Shown here in pieces: positions 45,979-54,112 of a stretch of DNA of 64,000 nucleotides (its first letter is position 1; the number at the start of each line of letters is the position of its first letter). Origin of the DNA: Tenacibaculum holothuriorum (GTDB lineage: Bacteria > Bacteroidota > Bacteroidia > Flavobacteriales > Flavobacteriaceae); assembly GCF_002120225.1 (NCBI RefSeq), contig NZ_LAPZ01000005.1:248001-312000 (forward strand), written 5' to 3'. The translations under genes were made by a program, and so were the position numbers. The notes under the pieces are model-generated. The model searched no databases and was not told the DNA's origin. It saw nothing but the letters and a program-made list of their open reading frames with translations.

Positions 45979-46129
45979 TCCTATTTTTGTCAGCAATTAA
46001 ATTATCTAGAAACAATGTGTAAGAAAGTTAAATCTATAGTAAATAAAACATAGATTAAATTTCTTTGGTAAAAATAAATGAAAACCTTTTGGTTTTACTA
46101 TTTTTACGTGATTATTTCAGAAATAAACA

Positions 46130-46675
46130 ATGCAAAATACTTCGAAGCAATATGATGCGGTGATTAGTGAATGCCGCAATTTATTTGTAAAAAAAATGAG
46201 TGATTATGGTAGTGCATGGAGAATTTTAAGACTACCGTCGTTAACCGATCAAATTTTTATTAAAGCCCAACGTATACGTCAACTCCAAGAAAATACTACC
46301 AGAAAAGTAGACGAAGGCGAAAAATCAGAATTTATTGGAATTATCAATTACTCTGTAATGGCGTTAATTCAATTAGAATTAGGTGTTGTAGAACAACCAG
46401 ATTTAGACACTGAAAAAGCTATAGAACTATACGACAAGCATGTTAAAATCACCAAAGAATTAATGGAAAACAAAAACCATGATTACGGTGAAGCATGGAG
46501 AGATATGAGAATTTCTTCTCTTACCGATTTAATTTTACAAAAATTACTTCGCGTTAAACAAATTGAAGACAATAAAGGAAAAACACTAGTATCAGAAGGT
46601 ATTGATGCAAATTACCAAGATATGATTAATTATGCTATTTTTGCCATGATTCATCACTCAGAATTAGAAAGTTAA
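46130..46675 (+). CDS. DUF1599 (nucleotide-modification-associated) protein with duplicated domain
   Basis: 181 residues. Two halves are clearly homologous: MSDYGSAWRILRLPSLTDQI with QRIRQLQE in the first, and NHDYGEAWRDMRISSLTDLI with LRVKQIED in the second. The family (PF07659) was linked by comparative genomics to nucleotide modification, but no activity is established to my knowledge. It is widespread in Bacteroidota next to folP and the DoxX-type gene, as here, which suggests a housekeeping role. Divergent from folP. Confidence 0.87.
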   Translation: MQNTSKQYDAVISECRNLFVKKMSDYGSAWRILRLPSLTDQIFIKAQRIRQLQENTTRKVDEGEKSEFIGIINYSVMALIQLELGVVEQPDLDTEKAIELYDKHVKITKELMENKNHDYGEAWRDMRISSLTDLILQKLLRVKQIEDNKGKTLVSEGIDANYQDMINYAIFAMIHHSELES

Positions 46676-46692
46676 CCTAATAACCCCTTATT

Positions 46693-47691
46693 ATGATTTT
46701 AAAATTATTAACCCACATCTCAAGAATACTTGTTGGATTATTATTCATTTATTCAGGTTTTGTAAAATTGGTAGATCCTATTGGTTCTCAATATAAATTC
46801 CAAGAATATTTTAGTGCCGATGTTTTAAACTTGGAATTCTTAATACCTTTTGCTTTACCTTTTGCTATTCTATTAATTGTTGCTGAATTAGTTTTAGGGG
46901 TAATGCTTTTAGTTGGTTACAAACCAAAATTTACTGTTTGGAGTTTATTCGGGCTTAATCTTATCTTCTTATTTTTAACTTGGTACTCATACACTTACAA
47001 CAAAGTAACAGATTGTGGTTGCTTTGGAGATGCTGTAAAATTAACACCTAAAGAAACGTTTTATAAAAATGTAATCTTTATGGTTTTCATCGTTATTTTA
47101 ATCTTAGGGTTACGATACATAAAACCATTAATTTCAGAAAAACTAGCATCTGTAAGCACATTTGTTTCTGCTTTTTTATCATTAGTAATCGCATACTATG
47201 TACTACAACATTTACCAATTATAGATTTTAGAGCGTATGCTGTAGGAACTGATATTGCTGAAGGAATGAAATTTAAAAATGGTGAAGAACCAAAAATTCA
47301 CGACTTTGAAATTGGCACAGTAGACGGAGACAAACTAGAAGAAATGCTAAGCAAAGAAAAAGCAATGTTAATTCTAGTCCCAACTATTGAAAAAGCTGAA
47401 AAAGAAGGATTACACCAAGTATCAAAAGCTGCAAGCAAAGCAAAAGAAAAAGGTTATGAAATTTACGTTTTAACTGCAGATATGATGATGGCTGATGTTA
47501 TTTACGAAGAGAACTTCGATCAGTTAAATGCATTTAAAAAAGAGTACAATTTACCTTACACATTTGGTAGCTGTGACGAAAAAGCATTGAAAACTGCTGT
47601 TAGAGCAAATCCAGGAATCATTACAGTAGAAAATGGCGTAGTAAAAGGAAAATGGAACTGGACAGATGCTGACGATGTTGAATTAAATTAA
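46693..47691 (+). CDS. BT_3928-type DoxX/MauE-like membrane protein
   Basis: 332 residues. Four to five membrane helices in the first 190 (LLTHISRILVGLLFIYSGFVKLVDP opens the DoxX-like fold) with a CGCFGD cysteine motif after helix 3, typical of MauE-like proteins, followed by a soluble thioredoxin-like tail (residues about 210-330). A role in disulfide or redox handling at the membrane is plausible from the fold, unproven. It starts 17 bp after the DUF1599 gene and ends at an intrinsic terminator. Confidence 0.88.
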   Translation: MILKLLTHISRILVGLLFIYSGFVKLVDPIGSQYKFQEYFSADVLNLEFLIPFALPFAILLIVAELVLGVMLLVGYKPKFTVWSLFGLNLIFLFLTWYSYTYNKVTDCGCFGDAVKLTPKETFYKNVIFMVFIVILILGLRYIKPLISEKLASVSTFVSAFLSLVIAYYVLQHLPIIDFRAYAVGTDIAEGMKFKNGEEPKIHDFEIGTVDGDKLEEMLSKEKAMLILVPTIEKAEKEGLHQVSKAASKAKEKGYEIYVLTADMMMADVIYEENFDQLNAFKKEYNLPYTFGSCDEKALKTAVRANPGIITVENGVVKGKWNWTDADDVELN

Positions 47692-47717
47692 TATAAAAAC
47701 ATTTAATTTATAAAGTA

Positions 47718-47742
47718 GGGAATCTTGAAGATTCCCTTTTTT
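47718..47742 (+). terminator. Terminator after DoxX-like gene
   Basis: GGGAATCT-TGA-AGATTCCC (47718-47736) followed by TTTTTT. A clean intrinsic terminator. Confidence 0.93.
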
Positions 47743-47826
47743 ATTTTATTTTATTTTAAAATTTTATTGAATTATCACACTGAATTAAAAATCAGTAAAT
47801 TTATATCCAAACCAAAACACATTCTT

Positions 47827-48858
47827 ATGAAAATCTTAAAATACACCCTACTTTTTCTTCTTGCATTAATTGCAGTCGGGCTAATTTATGTAACCACATA
47901 TACAGGAAGCTACGACGTACAAAGAAGTAAAATAATAAACGTACCAGTTTCTCATGCGTTTAATACAGTTAACGATTTAAAAACTTGGGAAAAATGGGGT
48001 CCTTGGCATGATGAAGACACAACTATCGTAGTAACTTATGGAGACAAAACCGTTGGTGTTGGTGCGTCAGATAGCTGGACAAGTAAACAAGGACCTGGAA
48101 AAATGGAAACAGTCGCTTTAGAAACCAATAAATCTATCGACCAAAAAATATCTTTTATGGATAACGACCCAGGAGATATTTATTGGAAATTCAAAGAAGT
48201 TGATGGAGGTACAAAAGTTACTTGGGGAATGAAAGCTGACAAATCTCCTTTCGGCTTTAAACTTGCAGCAGTTTTATTAGGAGGATGGGATCCTATGTTA
48301 GGTTCAATGGAAGAAAATGGCCTTAACAATTTAGAAAGAGTTTTATTAGAAACTACACCTAAAACAGAAGCTCCAAAATATACTTTAGGAAACATATCTC
48401 CTTTAAAAGTAACTGAAAAAGTATTTATTGGATATCCTCATAAAATAAAAATCAACCATGATGAAATGACTAAATTATTCATTAATGATTTGCCTAAAGC
48501 AGGAATGCATGCCTACAACAGCGGTTTAAAGGAAGGTGATTATACTCCTGGAGCTGTATTTTCTAAATATGATGAAGCATCTGGTGAAACAGAATTTTAT
48601 ATCGGACTTTTATTAAACAAAAATGTAAAACCTGCAAAAGGTATGGAGACCTTAAAATTACCAGCGGGTAATGCTGTTATGATTCCTAAATTTGGAAACT
48701 ACGGAGTTGGTGATCTAAAAGCACATGAAGCTTTAGATAAGTATTTTGCAGAAAATAAATTAGAAAGACAATGGCCAATTTGGGAACTATATGTAAACGA
48801 CCCATCAAAAGTTAAACCAGAAGAAATTCAAACAGATATTTATTACCCAGTTAAATAA
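47827..48858 (+). CDS. SRPBCC plus GyrI-like effector-binding domain protein, membrane-anchored
   Basis: 343 residues from ATG 47827; the longer frame to 47725 would begin inside the terminator hairpin and is rejected. N-terminal membrane helix (about 5-25), then an SRPBCC/polyketide-cyclase-like domain (INVPVSHAFNTVNDLKTWEKWGPW), and a C-terminal GyrI-like (SOUL/AraC effector-binding) domain from about residue 190. Such proteins bind hydrophobic small molecules; the ligand is unknown. Stand-alone unit with its own terminator. Confidence 0.86.
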   Translation: MKILKYTLLFLLALIAVGLIYVTTYTGSYDVQRSKIINVPVSHAFNTVNDLKTWEKWGPWHDEDTTIVVTYGDKTVGVGASDSWTSKQGPGKMETVALETNKSIDQKISFMDNDPGDIYWKFKEVDGGTKVTWGMKADKSPFGFKLAAVLLGGWDPMLGSMEENGLNNLERVLLETTPKTEAPKYTLGNISPLKVTEKVFIGYPHKIKINHDEMTKLFINDLPKAGMHAYNSGLKEGDYTPGAVFSKYDEASGETEFYIGLLLNKNVKPAKGMETLKLPAGNAVMIPKFGNYGVGDLKAHEALDKYFAENKLERQWPIWELYVNDPSKVKPEEIQTDIYYPVK

Positions 48859-48881
48859 TTTTCTTCAACATTAAAACTATA

Positions 48882-48906
48882 AAAACCTCACCTAACGTGG
48901 GGTTTT
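48882..48906 (+). terminator. Terminator before crcB
   Basis: AAAACCTCAC (48882-48891) with GTGGGGTTTT (48897-48906), one G-T pair, symmetric A/T flanks. Confidence 0.85.
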
Positions 48907-48960
48907 CTTATATTCGCATACAATGAAACTTTTTAAGAATATAAATCCTAACGCAATCAT

Positions 48961-49332
48961 ATGAAACAATTAATACTTGTATTTATTGGAGGCGGATTTG
49001 GAAGTGTACTACGTTATCTATTAGGAAAAGCTTTAAATAGTTCTGAAACTGGAATTCCTTTCGGAACATTTACAGCCAATATATTGGGGAGTCTTTTTAT
49101 TGGTTTTATATTAGGTTTAGCAGCTAAAAACGATACTCTAAGTCAAAACCAAACACTATTATTAGCTACTGGTTTTTGTGGAGGATTCACCACATTTTCA
49201 ACATTTGCTTACGAAAACCATCTCTTTTTAAAGTCAGGAGATTTTACAACATTCGCTTTTTATACAATAGCGAGTTTTATTGTAGGTTTTTTAGCTGTTT
49301 TTTTAGGAATGTATTTAACAAAATTCATATAA
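48961..49332 (+). CDS. crcB: Fluoride channel Fluc/CrcB
   Basis: Small dimeric fluoride exporter in the inner membrane. 123 residues, four helices. Family signatures: GGGFGSVLRYL at the N-terminus, GTFTANILGSLFIG, and the pore segment GFCGGFTTFSTF. No fluoride riboswitch is seen in the 54 bp between the preceding terminator and the ATG. It is followed after 1 bp by the crotonase-family gene, an odd partner. Confidence 0.95.
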   Translation: MKQLILVFIGGGFGSVLRYLLGKALNSSETGIPFGTFTANILGSLFIGFILGLAAKNDTLSQNQTLLLATGFCGGFTTFSTFAYENHLFLKSGDFTTFAFYTIASFIVGFLAVFLGMYLTKFI

Positions 49333-49333
49333 C

Positions 49334-50035
49334 ATGAACGATTTCGTAGAATATAAAAGCGAAGAAAATTACGCCATAATTACCATTAACAACGGAAAAG
49401 TGAATGCCATTTCTCATGAAGTTATTGATGGAATTAACCAAGCATTAGACACGGCAGAAAAAGACAAGAAAGTAGTTATCATTACTGGTCAACCAGGAAT
49501 CTTATCAGGAGGTTACGATTTAAAAGTAATGACAAAATCTATGGATGATGCTTTAAAACTTACCACTAAAGGATCTAAGCTATCTTTAAGAATGCTATCT
49601 TTTCCTATGCCAATTATAATGGCGTGCCCTGGTCATGCAGTTGCTAAAGGTGCTTTCTTATTATTATCTTCAGATTATAGACTAGGCGCAGAAGGTGATT
49701 TTAAAATTGGGCTTAACGAAGTTATTATCGGAATGACAATGCACTACGCGGGTATAGAAATTGCAAAAGGAAGATTAGCTCCTGTATACTTAGAACGCAG
49801 TGTAAACAATGCAGAAATGTACAACCCTACCGATGCAGTTACAGCTGGATTTTTAGACAAAACAGTACCAGCTGCACATTTATTACCGACTGCTATTAAA
49901 ATTGCAGAAATGTTTAGCAAACTAAACTTAAAAGCTCATGCAGCTACTAAACTAAAATTACGTAAACCGTATTTAGAATCGTTAGCAAAAGCCATTGATT
50001 TAGATGCATCTGGAGCAATTTCAATAAATAACTAA
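49334..50035 (+). CDS. Crotonase (enoyl-CoA hydratase/isomerase) family protein
   Basis: 233 residues, somewhat short for the family (about 255-260). Oxyanion-hole segments ILSGGYDLKVM and GHAVAKGAFLLLSSDYRLGA are visible. The first catalytic Glu of hydratases (GGG-x-E position) is replaced by Phe, while the second acidic residue survives in GLNEVIIGM. With one Glu left, isomerase or another crotonase reaction is more likely than hydration. Substrate unknown. Shares a transcript with crcB. Confidence 0.87.
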   Translation: MNDFVEYKSEENYAIITINNGKVNAISHEVIDGINQALDTAEKDKKVVIITGQPGILSGGYDLKVMTKSMDDALKLTTKGSKLSLRMLSFPMPIIMACPGHAVAKGAFLLLSSDYRLGAEGDFKIGLNEVIIGMTMHYAGIEIAKGRLAPVYLERSVNNAEMYNPTDAVTAGFLDKTVPAAHLLPTAIKIAEMFSKLNLKAHAATKLKLRKPYLESLAKAIDLDASGAISINN

Positions 50036-50042
50036 AACTTTT

Positions 50043-50075
50043 AATTGTCATTCTGATTTTTACAGAATGACAATT
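50043..50075. terminator. Terminator between crotonase gene and DUF1684 gene
   Basis: AATTGTCATTCTG (50043-50055) with CAGAATGACAATT (50063-50075), 13 bp stem, followed by a long T-run on the plus strand. It also lies at the end of the convergent DUF1684 gene. Confidence 0.92.
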
Positions 50076-50076
50076 T

Positions 50077-50679
50077 TTATTTTTTATATGCTTTAACACC
50101 AGCTTTCACCTCTACATCTAAATAATTATTTCTCGGTGTAATTGGGCACGAATATCTATCGCTATAAGCACAATAAGGATTATACGCTTTATTAAAGTCT
50201 ATCTCTATCTCTCCGTTAACAATATCAGTTGTTAAAACATCAATAAATCGTCCTCCAGCGTACGAAGTTTTTCCATTAGTATTATCTAAAAAAGGTAAAA
50301 ACAAGTGGTTTTCATAACCTTCATTTGGGTTTTTATCTTTATAAATATCAAGCTTCAAATCTTTTTCATCTATAGAAAAAGAAATTACTCCATATTTCTC
50401 ATACACCGCTACCCTATCTGTAGTTGTAGGGAATTTAAAAATTGGTCTATCTTTAGTTTCGGTAAGTTTTGCTGTTACTTTAAATTTATTTGAAATAGGA
50501 AAGAATTCTAATCCGTTAAAATTTCTCAATCTTTTTTTTGTTAATGGCGAAGTAGAAGCATCTTTAAACTTTGCATTCATTTCTTTTTGAAATTCTGACT
50601 TACCAAGAATTGGCTTTTTTCCTTGATTATTACAAGAAATCAATACACATATTAGTAGCAGAAGATAAATTTGTTTCAT
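50077..50679 (-). CDS. DUF1684 lipoprotein
   Basis: 200 residues. Signal peptide with lipobox LISC (C16). The DUF1684 core shows YAGGRFIDVL, IDFNKAYNPYCAYSDRYSCPITP and the closing VEVKAGVKAY. Function unknown; the conserved YNPYCAY...CP segment suggests a structural disulfide or metal site. It follows the DUF4252 lipoprotein gene by 1 bp, so the two lipoproteins are co-expressed. Confidence 0.87.
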   Translation of the reverse strand: MKQIYLLLLICVLISCNNQGKKPILGKSEFQKEMNAKFKDASTSPLTKKRLRNFNGLEFFPISNKFKVTAKLTETKDRPIFKFPTTTDRVAVYEKYGVISFSIDEKDLKLDIYKDKNPNEGYENHLFLPFLDNTNGKTSYAGGRFIDVLTTDIVNGEIEIDFNKAYNPYCAYSDRYSCPITPRNNYLDVEVKAGVKAYKK

Positions 50680-50680
50680 C

Positions 50681-51220
50681 TTATTTATTCGGATTAAAAC
50701 CAGGAGTTACTGAACTTGGCATTTGATAACTTTGAATTAACTTGTTAGACAAATCTTCAAACTGATTAGTCTCAGAAAGTTCTCTAATTCGATTCGGATC
50801 AAAATTTCCCTTCAAATAAAAAGCTGATGTTTTTGTTAAAGTTGAATTAAACACAATTGCCCTTTTTACTATAGCTCCATCTTCTACAACAGAAATAACT
50901 TTCACTTTTTCTTTTGTGTTTTTTCTTAAAATATCTGAATAACCGTTGGCAGTTACCAAATTCATTTCCTGAATTAGCTCTTGTTGTTTTTGAGGAGAAA
51001 TGTCAGTAAATGTTATGAATTTAAAATCGTTTACATTTCCAAAAAAACTATTTATTTCTGGCGAAATATTTTGTAACAAAGCCTTCATAAAATTAGGAAC
51101 CTGAAAAGCAGTTACTCCTAAATCATTTTTATGATTATTAAAAAATGACTGAAAACTTCTACCACTTCCGCAAGCAGTTAAGAATAAGGATAGTGTTAAT
51201 ATTTGCGCTATTTTCTTCAT
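50681..51220 (-). CDS. DUF4252 lipoprotein
   Basis: 179 residues with lipobox LTAC (C17). The region SFFNNHKNDLGVTAFQVPNFM and the following mixed alpha/beta stretch fit DUF4252, a Bacteroidota family of small secreted or lipid-anchored proteins of unknown function. First gene of a two-lipoprotein unit; a -7 box TACTTTTG (51249-51256, minus strand) gives a leader of about 20 nt. Confidence 0.82.
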   Translation of the reverse strand: MKKIAQILTLSLFLTACGSGRSFQSFFNNHKNDLGVTAFQVPNFMKALLQNISPEINSFFGNVNDFKFITFTDISPQKQQELIQEMNLVTANGYSDILRKNTKEKVKVISVVEDGAIVKRAIVFNSTLTKTSAFYLKGNFDPNRIRELSETNQFEDLSNKLIQSYQMPSSVTPGFNPNK

Positions 51221-51248
51221 AACATTATTATTCTTTTAAGTAATACTT

Positions 51249-51256
51249 CAAAAGTA
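51249..51256 (-). promoter_or_regulatory. -7 box for the two-lipoprotein unit
   Basis: TACTTTTG on the minus strand, a consensus -7 element, about 30 bp before the ATG at 51220. Confidence 0.55.
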
Positions 51257-51616
51257 ATAATTAATTTTTAGCCTAAGAAAAACACATTAAACAATTAAAT
51301 ATGTTAAGATTTGTTAATAATAAACAGCCTATTTGAAAAATAAAAAAAGTTTATTATATTTGATAAGCATTCATACTTAAACAAACAGGTTTAACATTAA
51401 AATTGCCCCTTTTTCTCCCTTAAATAAATAAAAACTATGATTTTATAATTTAAATTAATTATGATAATCATAAAAAATTAAAAAAAAGGAGTACATTTGT
51501 CGCCCTTGATTTTTTTAGACCAGATGTTTAAGCAAATCGTTGTCTAACCAACTTTAACAAGTACAAGCTAATTAGTTTTAGTGAAAGAAGTTAAAAGTTT
51601 AAACAGAAAAATATTT
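51257..51616 (+). promoter_or_regulatory. AT-rich control region for the 76-residue protein
   Basis: No gene. A -7 box TACATTTG lies at 51492-51499. A 15 bp dyad, TTATGATAATCATAA (51459-51473), is centred about 30 bp upstream of it and resembles the core of Fur-type sites. The leader of about 110 nt contains a TTAGAC (51515-51520) / GTCTAA (51542-51547) stem. The part 51257-51440 shows nothing I can name. Confidence 0.5.
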
Positions 51617-51847
51617 ATGAATTCAGAATTAATTAATAGAGCTGAAGAGTTTGAAACAAGAAAATTTAAATTCGTTACTACAAGTGATAGAATTTTAGCT
51701 TCTCGCGAAGCAAAAGCTCTTATCTTGGAGATTAACGAAGTTTATAAGGAAACTAAAGATAGTGGTTTAATGGATTTAATGAAACGTTTAACTGTTGTAA
51801 AACAACGTATAGAAAAACGTTTAAAAGGAAAACCATTAACTGCTTAA
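51617..51847 (+). CDS. Small conserved charged protein of unknown function
   Basis: 76 residues from ATG 51617 (MNSELINRAEEFETRKF); a GTG 12 codons upstream is possible. No signal or membrane segment; strongly charged and helical (EAKALILEINEVYKETKD, MKRLTVVKQRIEKRLKGKP). I cannot assign a family. The promoter, long leader and good terminator after it support expression. The basic C-terminus could contact nucleic acid, but that is only a possibility. Confidence 0.7.
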   Translation: MNSELINRAEEFETRKFKFVTTSDRILASREAKALILEINEVYKETKDSGLMDLMKRLTVVKQRIEKRLKGKPLTA

Positions 51848-51928
51848 TACTAAATTAAAATAAAGATCGTTATACATTCGTAGAGAAATTTAATTTCTTA
51901 ACGCATAACAATTTTTATTCTTGATAAA

Positions 51929-51955
51929 ACTCATAATAATTTAATTATTATGAGT
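51929..51955. terminator. Terminator overlapping the mscS 3' end
   Basis: ACTCATAATAATT (51929-51941) with AATTATTATGAGT (51943-51955), followed by T6 on the plus strand. The stem includes the stop codon of the convergent mscS gene. Confidence 0.88.
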
Positions 51956-52838
51956 TTTTTACTTTTATAACATCATCAAAAATATTCACACCTCCTTTAA
52001 CTGCAAAATCTAAAGTTTGCACTGGATAAGCAATTGATATATTTTCTTGTTCAAATCGTTTTTTAATTCTTATTATAGCTTCGTTCTGAGCACTTAAAAA
52101 ATCAACTTGTTTATTAAATCTTACCCAAAAACGCAATTCAAAATTATATGAATACCCTCCTATTTCAGTAAAATAAAAATCTATATTATTCTTATTTATA
52201 ACACTTTCTATTTTAGAAACTTCATCAATAGCAACTTCTTTTACCGTTTCTAAATCATCACCATAAGAAACCCCTGTTTTAATAACCACCCTCCTTCTCT
52301 TATAAGAAGAATAATTAGTAAAAGACTGATTATATATTAATTGATTGGGCACAAAAACCTCTTCTCCCGTAATAGTTTTTATACTTGTGGTAATCATACC
52401 TATTTTATTTATCGTTCCGAAATTACCATCAACCTTAACCCAATCGCCATCAGAAAATGGTTTTTGCATATTCAATAAAAAACCAGCAAAAGCATTCGAA
52501 GCAATATCTTTAAAAGCAAAACCTGCAATAATTCCCACAATACCAGCACCTGCAAGTATTTTGGTTATTATACTTTCTAAACCTAAAACTTCAAGTGATA
52601 AGAACCCTCCAAATAAAACAATTAGAATTTGTAACACTGAATTAACCAAACGTACTGCCTCAAGATTCTCTTTGAAGATTTTCCCGTAAAATTTTTCAGA
52701 TATATTCTTAATTGATTTTGCTAACAAATACGTTAATAGCAATATTAACATTGCTAGAAATAATTTAGGTAAAAACTCTACACTATCAACTTTCCACTTG
52801 TTTAAGGTATGCTTTATAAAATCTAGCTCTTTTTCCAT
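51948..52838 (-). CDS. mscS: Small-conductance mechanosensitive channel
   Basis: MscS-family channel that opens under membrane tension to release solutes. 296 residues: three membrane helices in the first 130, the third with the glycine/alanine-rich pore segment AGAGIVGIIAGFAFKDIASNAFAGFLL, then the beta domain (SDGDWVKVDGNFGTINKIGM) and a C-terminal alpha/beta cage. Normal size. A TACATTTG -7 box on the minus strand (52865-52872) is near its start. Confidence 0.94.
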   Translation of the reverse strand: MEKELDFIKHTLNKWKVDSVEFLPKLFLAMLILLLTYLLAKSIKNISEKFYGKIFKENLEAVRLVNSVLQILIVLFGGFLSLEVLGLESIITKILAGAGIVGIIAGFAFKDIASNAFAGFLLNMQKPFSDGDWVKVDGNFGTINKIGMITTSIKTITGEEVFVPNQLIYNQSFTNYSSYKRRRVVIKTGVSYGDDLETVKEVAIDEVSKIESVINKNNIDFYFTEIGGYSYNFELRFWVRFNKQVDFLSAQNEAIIRIKKRFEQENISIAYPVQTLDFAVKGGVNIFDDVIKVKNS

Positions 52839-52971
52839 TATTTTAATTTAGAAGAATAACAATACAAATGTAAAAAATCTATTTTTCTTCATACTGCTAA
52901 AACATAAACAACTCATAATAACCCCCCTAAAAACAGTACCAAAAAAAAGTTCAAAAAAAGTAAAAAAAATT

Positions 52972-53002
52972 TTTGCCAGTTCTCTAAAAGCATATATATT
53001 TG
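52972..53002 (+). promoter_or_regulatory. Promoter of tRNA-Thr (TTTG-N19-TATATTTG)
   Basis: TTTG (52972-52975), 19 nt, TATATTTG (52995-53002): full consensus, about 20 bp before the mature tRNA 5' end. Confidence 0.82.
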
Positions 53003-53022
53003 CATCGCTTTTCAAGGCAACA

Positions 53023-53096
53023 GCCGATATAGCTCAGCTGGCTAGAGCAGCTGATTTGTAATCAGCAGGTCGTGGGTTCGAGTCCCTCTATCGGCT
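53023..53096 (+). tRNA. tRNA-Thr (anticodon TGT)
   Basis: 74 nt cloverleaf: acceptor GCCGATA pairs with TATCGGC, D arm GCTC/GAGC, anticodon stem GCTGA/TCAGC with loop TTTGTAA (anticodon TGT, reads ACA), T loop TTCGAGT with one T-T mismatch in the T stem. CCA is not encoded. It reads one of the codon types abundant in the thr leader peptide. Confidence 0.96.
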
Positions 53097-53102
53097 CAAA
53101 AC

Positions 53103-53134
53103 AAAAAGTGCTAACAAATTTGTTAGCACTTTTT
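53103..53134 (+). terminator. Terminator after tRNA-Thr
   Basis: A 32 bp perfect palindrome with half AAAAAGTGCTAACAAA, followed by further Ts. Confidence 0.93.
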
Positions 53135-53151
53135 TTATTTCCTATTTTTCC

Positions 53152-53159
53152 TAAATTTG
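53152..53159 (+). promoter_or_regulatory. -7 box for udk
   Basis: TAAATTTG, a consensus -7 element 19 bp before the udk ATG, giving a very short leader. Confidence 0.55.
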
Positions 53160-53178
53160 TTTCATCTAAAAAAACTAC

Positions 53179-53793
53179 ATGAAAAATATATTTGTTATTG
53201 GTATTGCAGGAGGTACTGGAAGTGGAAAAACCACTGTAGTAAATCAAATTATTAACGAATTACCAGCCGACGAAGTTTGTGTTATTTCTCAAGACTCTTA
53301 TTACAAGCAGACTGACGATTTAACATATGAAGAAAGAACGAAAATAAACTTCGATCATCCAAGAGCAATAGATTTCGAATTATTGGTAGAACATCTTCAA
53401 CAATTAAAAAATGGAGAAATTATTGAACAACCAGTTTATTCGTTTGTAGCACACAATAGAACTAAAGACACCATTAAAACTCACCCAAGAAAAGTTATTA
53501 TTATTGAAGGAATTTTAATATTCAACAATAAAGATTTAAGAAATTTGTGTGACATTAAAGTCTTTGTACATGCTGATGCTGACGAAAGGTTAATTCGTCG
53601 TGTACGTAGAGATATAAAAGAAAGAGGTAGAGATATTGATGAAGTTTTAAGCAGATACCAAAGCACTTTAAAACCAATGCATCAACAATTTATTGAACCT
53701 ACTAAAAACTACGCTGATATTATCATTCCTAATGATCGATACAATACCGTTGCAATCGACATTGTTAGAACTGTGATAAACGACAGATTGTAA
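53179..53793 (+). CDS. udk: Uridine kinase
   Basis: Pyrimidine salvage: phosphorylates uridine and cytidine. 204 residues. P-loop GIAGGTGSGKTTV at the N-terminus, ISQDSYYK and NFDHPRAIDFELL substrate segments, and RRDIKERGRD lid region. It starts a run udk-divIC-mutA-mutB-psd with overlaps or gaps of a few bases. Confidence 0.96.
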   Translation: MKNIFVIGIAGGTGSGKTTVVNQIINELPADEVCVISQDSYYKQTDDLTYEERTKINFDHPRAIDFELLVEHLQQLKNGEIIEQPVYSFVAHNRTKDTIKTHPRKVIIIEGILIFNNKDLRNLCDIKVFVHADADERLIRRVRRDIKERGRDIDEVLSRYQSTLKPMHQQFIEPTKNYADIIIPNDRYNTVAIDIVRTVINDRL

Positions 53794-53794
53794 C

Positions 53795-54112
53795 ATGAAT
53801 TTTAAATCGATAAAAAACAAATCATCCTTTAAAATAGCTACCAACATTTATGTAGTTATACTTACCATTTTCGTGGTATGGATGCTTTTTTTAGATGAAA
53901 ATTCGTACCTTACACATAGAGAGTTTAACAAAGAAATTGAAGAATTAGAAACTTGGATAGAATACCATAAAGAACGTATTAAAGAAGATAAAGCTACTAT
54001 TAAAAAGCTCCAAGATTCACTTCAACTAGAACGTTACGCTCGAGAAAAATACTTAATGAAAAAAGAAAACGAAGATATTTACATTATTGAGTTTGACACA
54101 ATACAACACTAA
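53795..54112 (+). CDS. FtsB/DivIC-type septum protein
   Basis: 105 residues: short cytoplasmic N-terminus, one membrane helix (about 17-32), then a coiled coil (FNKEIEELETWIEYHKERI onward) and a C-terminal YAREKYLMKKENEDIYII motif, the hallmark of DivIC/FtsB. Acts in the divisome as a bitopic membrane protein. 1 bp after udk, and its stop overlaps the mutA start (TAATG). Confidence 0.9.
   Translation: MNFKSIKNKSSFKIATNIYVVILTIFVVWMLFLDENSYLTHREFNKEIEELETWIEYHKERIKEDKATIKKLQDSLQLERYAREKYLMKKENEDIYIIEFDTIQH

Noticed and set aside
47725..47826. Upstream extension of the SRPBCC/GyrI gene
   Set aside because: That start lies inside a strong intrinsic terminator hairpin; the ATG at 47827 begins a proper membrane anchor.
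48859..48960. Fluoride riboswitch upstream of crcB
   Set aside because: No crcB-motif core or pseudoknot is recognisable; only a terminator and AT-rich sequence are present.
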